Source of the DNA: Bacteroidota bacterium
GTDB taxonomy: Bacteria; Bacteroidota; Bacteroidia; Flavobacteriales_D; Crocinitomicaceae
NCBI GenBank assembly: GCA_016866375.1
Contig: VGMK01000076.1
Span: 1-8,668 of the forward strand
Reading direction: 5' to 3'
DNA: 8,668 bases
Below are positions 6,893 through 8,668 of the stretch, piece by piece. Made by a program: the position numbers and the translations under genes. The first letter of the stretch is position 1. The number at the start of each line of letters is the position of its first letter. Below the pieces are notes generated by a model. The model made no database searches, had not been told where the DNA came from, and worked only from the letters and a program-made list of their open reading frames with translations.

Positions 6893-6976
6893 GGCTTTCA
6901 GTCGTTTTACTCTTTAAAAATGTTCACAACAGAATGAGTAAAGTTTCAACCCGAATAAATCACAATGTGAAAAGCC
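6893..6976. repeat. Nested imperfect inverted repeats in the convergent intergenic gap
   Basis: Within the 126-base gap after the sufT-like gene, three nested arm pairs are seen. The outer pair is ggctttca (6893-6900) with tgaaaagcc (6968-6976), one bulged A. The middle pair is tttactc (6906-6912) with gagtaaa (6936-6942), 7 bp perfect. The inner pair is tgtt (6921-6924) with aaca (6928-6931). No U-run follows, so this is not a classical intrinsic terminator. It may be a bidirectional 3'-end structure for the two converging operons, or chance in AT-rich DNA. Confidence 0.3.
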
Positions 6977-7009
6977 AAACAAATGTTAATATAAGAAATA
7001 TCTTCTAGA

Positions 7010-7417
7010 CTAGTTTTTTCGTAAGAAAAAGGTCTTTAATCGGTAATTAGAATTATCGTAATAACTTAAAACAAGCTCTTCATTTGAATGAAATTCAATT
7101 TTTAAGGAATAATTTTCATTTTCAAGCATAATTAAATCCTCAGTTTTTTCCCATTTTGTAGCAATCTCGAGAGAATCAATAACATAAAAATTACTTCCCA
7201 AAGGCATAAATTCAAATTCCAAATGAGCATGAATTGAATCCTCTGAAAACCATAGGCTATTTTTATTCGGTTCGAAAACTGAATCGTAGTAAATAAAGCC
7301 TGCACCATCCTGAATCTTCACAGATTCAGCAATCCAGTAACCCAAAATTTTTTTTTCGCCTATTTTTGCACATGAAAAAAATAAGAGTACAATTAAAATA
7401 GTGCTAATCCCTTTCAT
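7010..7417 (-). CDS. Small predicted lipoprotein of unknown function
   Basis: I do not recognise the gene. The 135-residue product starts MKGISTILIVLLFFSCAK: a short basic start, a hydrophobic core, and a lipobox FFSC with the lipid-bearing Cys16, as in Bacteroidota envelope lipoproteins. The mature part (about 120 residues) looks beta-rich and soluble. ILGYWIAESVKIQDG right after the lipid anchor resembles the opening strand of small lipocalin-like Bacteroidota lipoproteins (LxGxW), which is a weak analogy only. No catalytic motif is visible. The ATG at 7417 lies inside the end of the M20 gene, overlapping by 14 bp in another frame, so it is probably translated from the same message. Coding status is well supported by the signal sequence and long open frame. 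Confidence 0.72.
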   Translation of the reverse strand: MKGISTILIVLLFFSCAKIGEKKILGYWIAESVKIQDGAGFIYYDSVFEPNKNSLWFSEDSIHAHLEFEFMPLGSNFYVIDSLEIATKWEKTEDLIMLENENYSLKIEFHSNEELVLSYYDNSNYRLKTFFLRKN

Positions 7418-8600
7418 ACAAAAAAGGAATTAATACCATTGAAAAAACTCCCGTCTCAAGCGAGCTTGAATCTATGTCAAAATTAGGGTGATGCACAGCA
7501 TGAACAATTCCCTCTTTTTTATTTCCGACACCGAGGCGAAAAAAACAACTTGGTATCACGGACGCATAGAATGCGAAATCCTCTGCGGTCATTCTAAAAT
7601 TGAGTTCCTTGACATTTTCTTCTCCCAATGCTGTCTGAAAAATCTTCCAAAGTACTTCAGTTAATACGGGGTCATTTTCTAAGTTCGGATAACCTTTTGA
7701 TCGCTTAAGCTCAATACTTCCTGAATATTTCAAACCTAAATCAAAGGCTATTTTCTCCATTTGCTCAAATGCAGTTTCTCGCCAATGGCTATCCATCGTT
7801 CGGAATGTACCCTTAATTGTTGCATGCTCCGGTATTACATTTGTACTCCCCAAAGCTTCAAATCTTCCGAAATTAATAAGCGTTGGGACATTCTTAGGTG
7901 ATTCCTTTTGGATAAATTCCGATAAAGCTAATATTAATTCAGAACCCATAAATAATGGATTTACGCATCTTTCAGGTAAGGCAGCATGTCCGGCTTTACC
8001 AGAAATTTCAATAAGAATTTCATCACTCGAAGCCATATATAAGCCCGATTTAATGCCAACTTGTCCTGATTCAAGTTCGGGGTACACATGCAGGGCGAAC
8101 ATGGCCTCAACCCTTGGATTTTCTAAAACGCCATCATTGATCATTAGGCTTGCTCCACCGGGATGCATTTCTTCACCTGGTTGAAATATGAGTTTTACAT
8201 CGTTCTTTAACTTGGCACGGTGTTTTTGAAGAATCACGGCAGCTCCCAACAAAATAGCTGTATGAACGTCATGACCACAAGCATGCATCCATCCTTCATT
8301 TTGAGACTTATAATGCACATCATTTCTCTCTAATATAGGCAACGCGTCGAGATCAGCTCTCAGGCCAATTGTTCCATTGGAAACTAGCGCTTTGATGTGA
8401 CCAACGACACCTGTTCCGCAGAATCCCTTTTGGTGAGGTATTTTGTAAGCTGAGAGTTTTTCAGCAACAAATTCCATGGTTTTGAATTCTTTGAATGAAG
8501 GTTCAGGATTTTGGTGTAAATATTCACGCCACTCTTTAACTAAGCATGCCAACTCGCGCGCTTCACAACGTAATATTTCAATTAAGTCATGCGTCGTCAT
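7404..8600 (-). CDS. M20 family metal-dependent amidohydrolase (M20D-type)
   Basis: The 398-residue protein has the M20D order of motifs: an N-terminal REYLHQNPEPSF (25-36), RADLDALPI (81-89), and the metal site HACGHDVHTA (107, C108, H110). These are followed by FQPGEE (E143/E144, the second likely general base), LHVYPEL (H171) and the C-terminal VHHPNFDID (H370/H371). A dimerisation domain (about 185-300) includes GKAGHAALPE with H205. Members include hippurate hydrolase, IAA-amino acid hydrolase and N-acetyl-diaminopimelate deacetylase, all cleaving an N-acyl amino acid amide; the exact substrate cannot be deduced. No signal peptide is evident, so it is cytoplasmic. ATG 8600 is the first in-frame start and gives the expected length. 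It overlaps the lipoprotein gene downstream and a probable gene upstream by 14 bp each, implying an operon. Confidence 0.93.
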   Translation of the reverse strand: MTTHDLIEILRCEARELACLVKEWREYLHQNPEPSFKEFKTMEFVAEKLSAYKIPHQKGFCGTGVVGHIKALVSNGTIGLRADLDALPILERNDVHYKSQNEGWMHACGHDVHTAILLGAAVILQKHRAKLKNDVKLIFQPGEEMHPGGASLMINDGVLENPRVEAMFALHVYPELESGQVGIKSGLYMASSDEILIEISGKAGHAALPERCVNPLFMGSELILALSEFIQKESPKNVPTLINFGRFEALGSTNVIPEHATIKGTFRTMDSHWRETAFEQMEKIAFDLGLKYSGSIELKRSKGYPNLENDPVLTEVLWKIFQTALGEENVKELNFRMTAEDFAFYASVIPSCFFRLGVGNKKEGIVHAVHHPNFDIDSSSLETGVFSMVLIPFLYERD

Positions 8601-8668
8601 TTGAAATTTCTTGATATCCCGAGGTAATCAATCGAAAAGAAACATAAGCAGTTAAAATTCCAAATATT
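8587..8668 (-). CDS. C-terminal tail of a probable membrane-protein gene (5' part outside window)
   Basis: Reading the minus strand inward from the right edge, one frame stays open for 26 codons and stops at a TGA at 8589-8587. It gives IFGILTAYVSFRLITSGY and then a polar end, QEISNDDA. That looks like a last transmembrane segment with a short acidic tail. The stop falls 14 bp inside the M20 gene, the same overlap length as between M20 and the lipoprotein gene. Only a short piece is visible, another frame is also open to the M20 start (ending in an ATGA overlap), and the gene family cannot be named. Confidence 0.4.
   Translation of the reverse strand, partial: IFGILTAYVSFRLITSGYQEISNDDA

Noticed and set aside
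7015..7030. tttttc/gaaaaa hairpin as terminator
   Set aside because: It is made only of A/T pairs plus one G-C, lies inside the lipoprotein coding end and has no following U-run in a useful orientation.
1..8668. Mobile elements, CRISPR arrays, tRNA or rRNA genes, defence or biosynthetic systems
   Set aside because: No transposase, regular direct-repeat array, cloverleaf-like or rRNA-like stretch was found; all sizeable open frames belong to common chromosomal families.

Overview
The window reads as an ordinary low-GC chromosomal segment of a Bacteroidota bacterium, most likely Flavobacteriia-like; the species cannot be named from sequence alone. Three things point there: a full-length PorX (receiver plus PglZ domain, a type IX secretion regulator confined to this phylum), a PagL-type outer-membrane protein of the kind common in the group, and several matches to the Bacteroidota -7 promoter element TAnnTTTG. 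The sufS promoter candidate also has a -33 TTG at 19 bp. Genes are tightly packed: several overlap by 1 to 23 bases, and no gap exceeds about 130 bases.

Layout from left to right. A PagL/acyloxyacyl-hydrolase-like lipid A deacylase runs off the left edge on the minus strand (1-712). It diverges from mazG (765-1541), whose stop overlaps the start of a minimal MscS-type channel gene (1538-2065). That gene converges on, and overlaps by 23 bp, an HD-domain phosphohydrolase gene (2043-3284, minus, probable TTG start). The HD gene diverges from porX (3331-4872). After a 51-bp gap with a good promoter candidate comes a compact sufS-sufE-sufT-like operon for iron-sulfur cluster assembly (4924-6883). 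A 126-bp convergent gap holds nested inverted repeats. On the minus strand follow a small lipoprotein (7010-7417), an M20 amidohydrolase (7404-8600) and probably the tail of an upstream membrane-protein gene (8587-8668). Consecutive members of this minus-strand set overlap by 14 bp each.

Functionally the window mixes housekeeping roles: envelope remodelling (PagL-like), nucleotide-pool sanitation (MazG and the HD protein), osmotic safety valve (MscS), secretion control (PorX), sulfur mobilisation for Fe-S clusters (SufS, SufE, SufT-like) and amide hydrolysis (M20). I see no mobile element, CRISPR array, tRNA, rRNA, phage gene or defence system. The points most worth a second look are regulatory or organisational: the sufSE-sufT block without sufBCD beside it, the near-leaderless divergent promoters at 713-764, the non-ATG start of the HD gene, and the Asn where a Glu is expected in the PagL-like protein.
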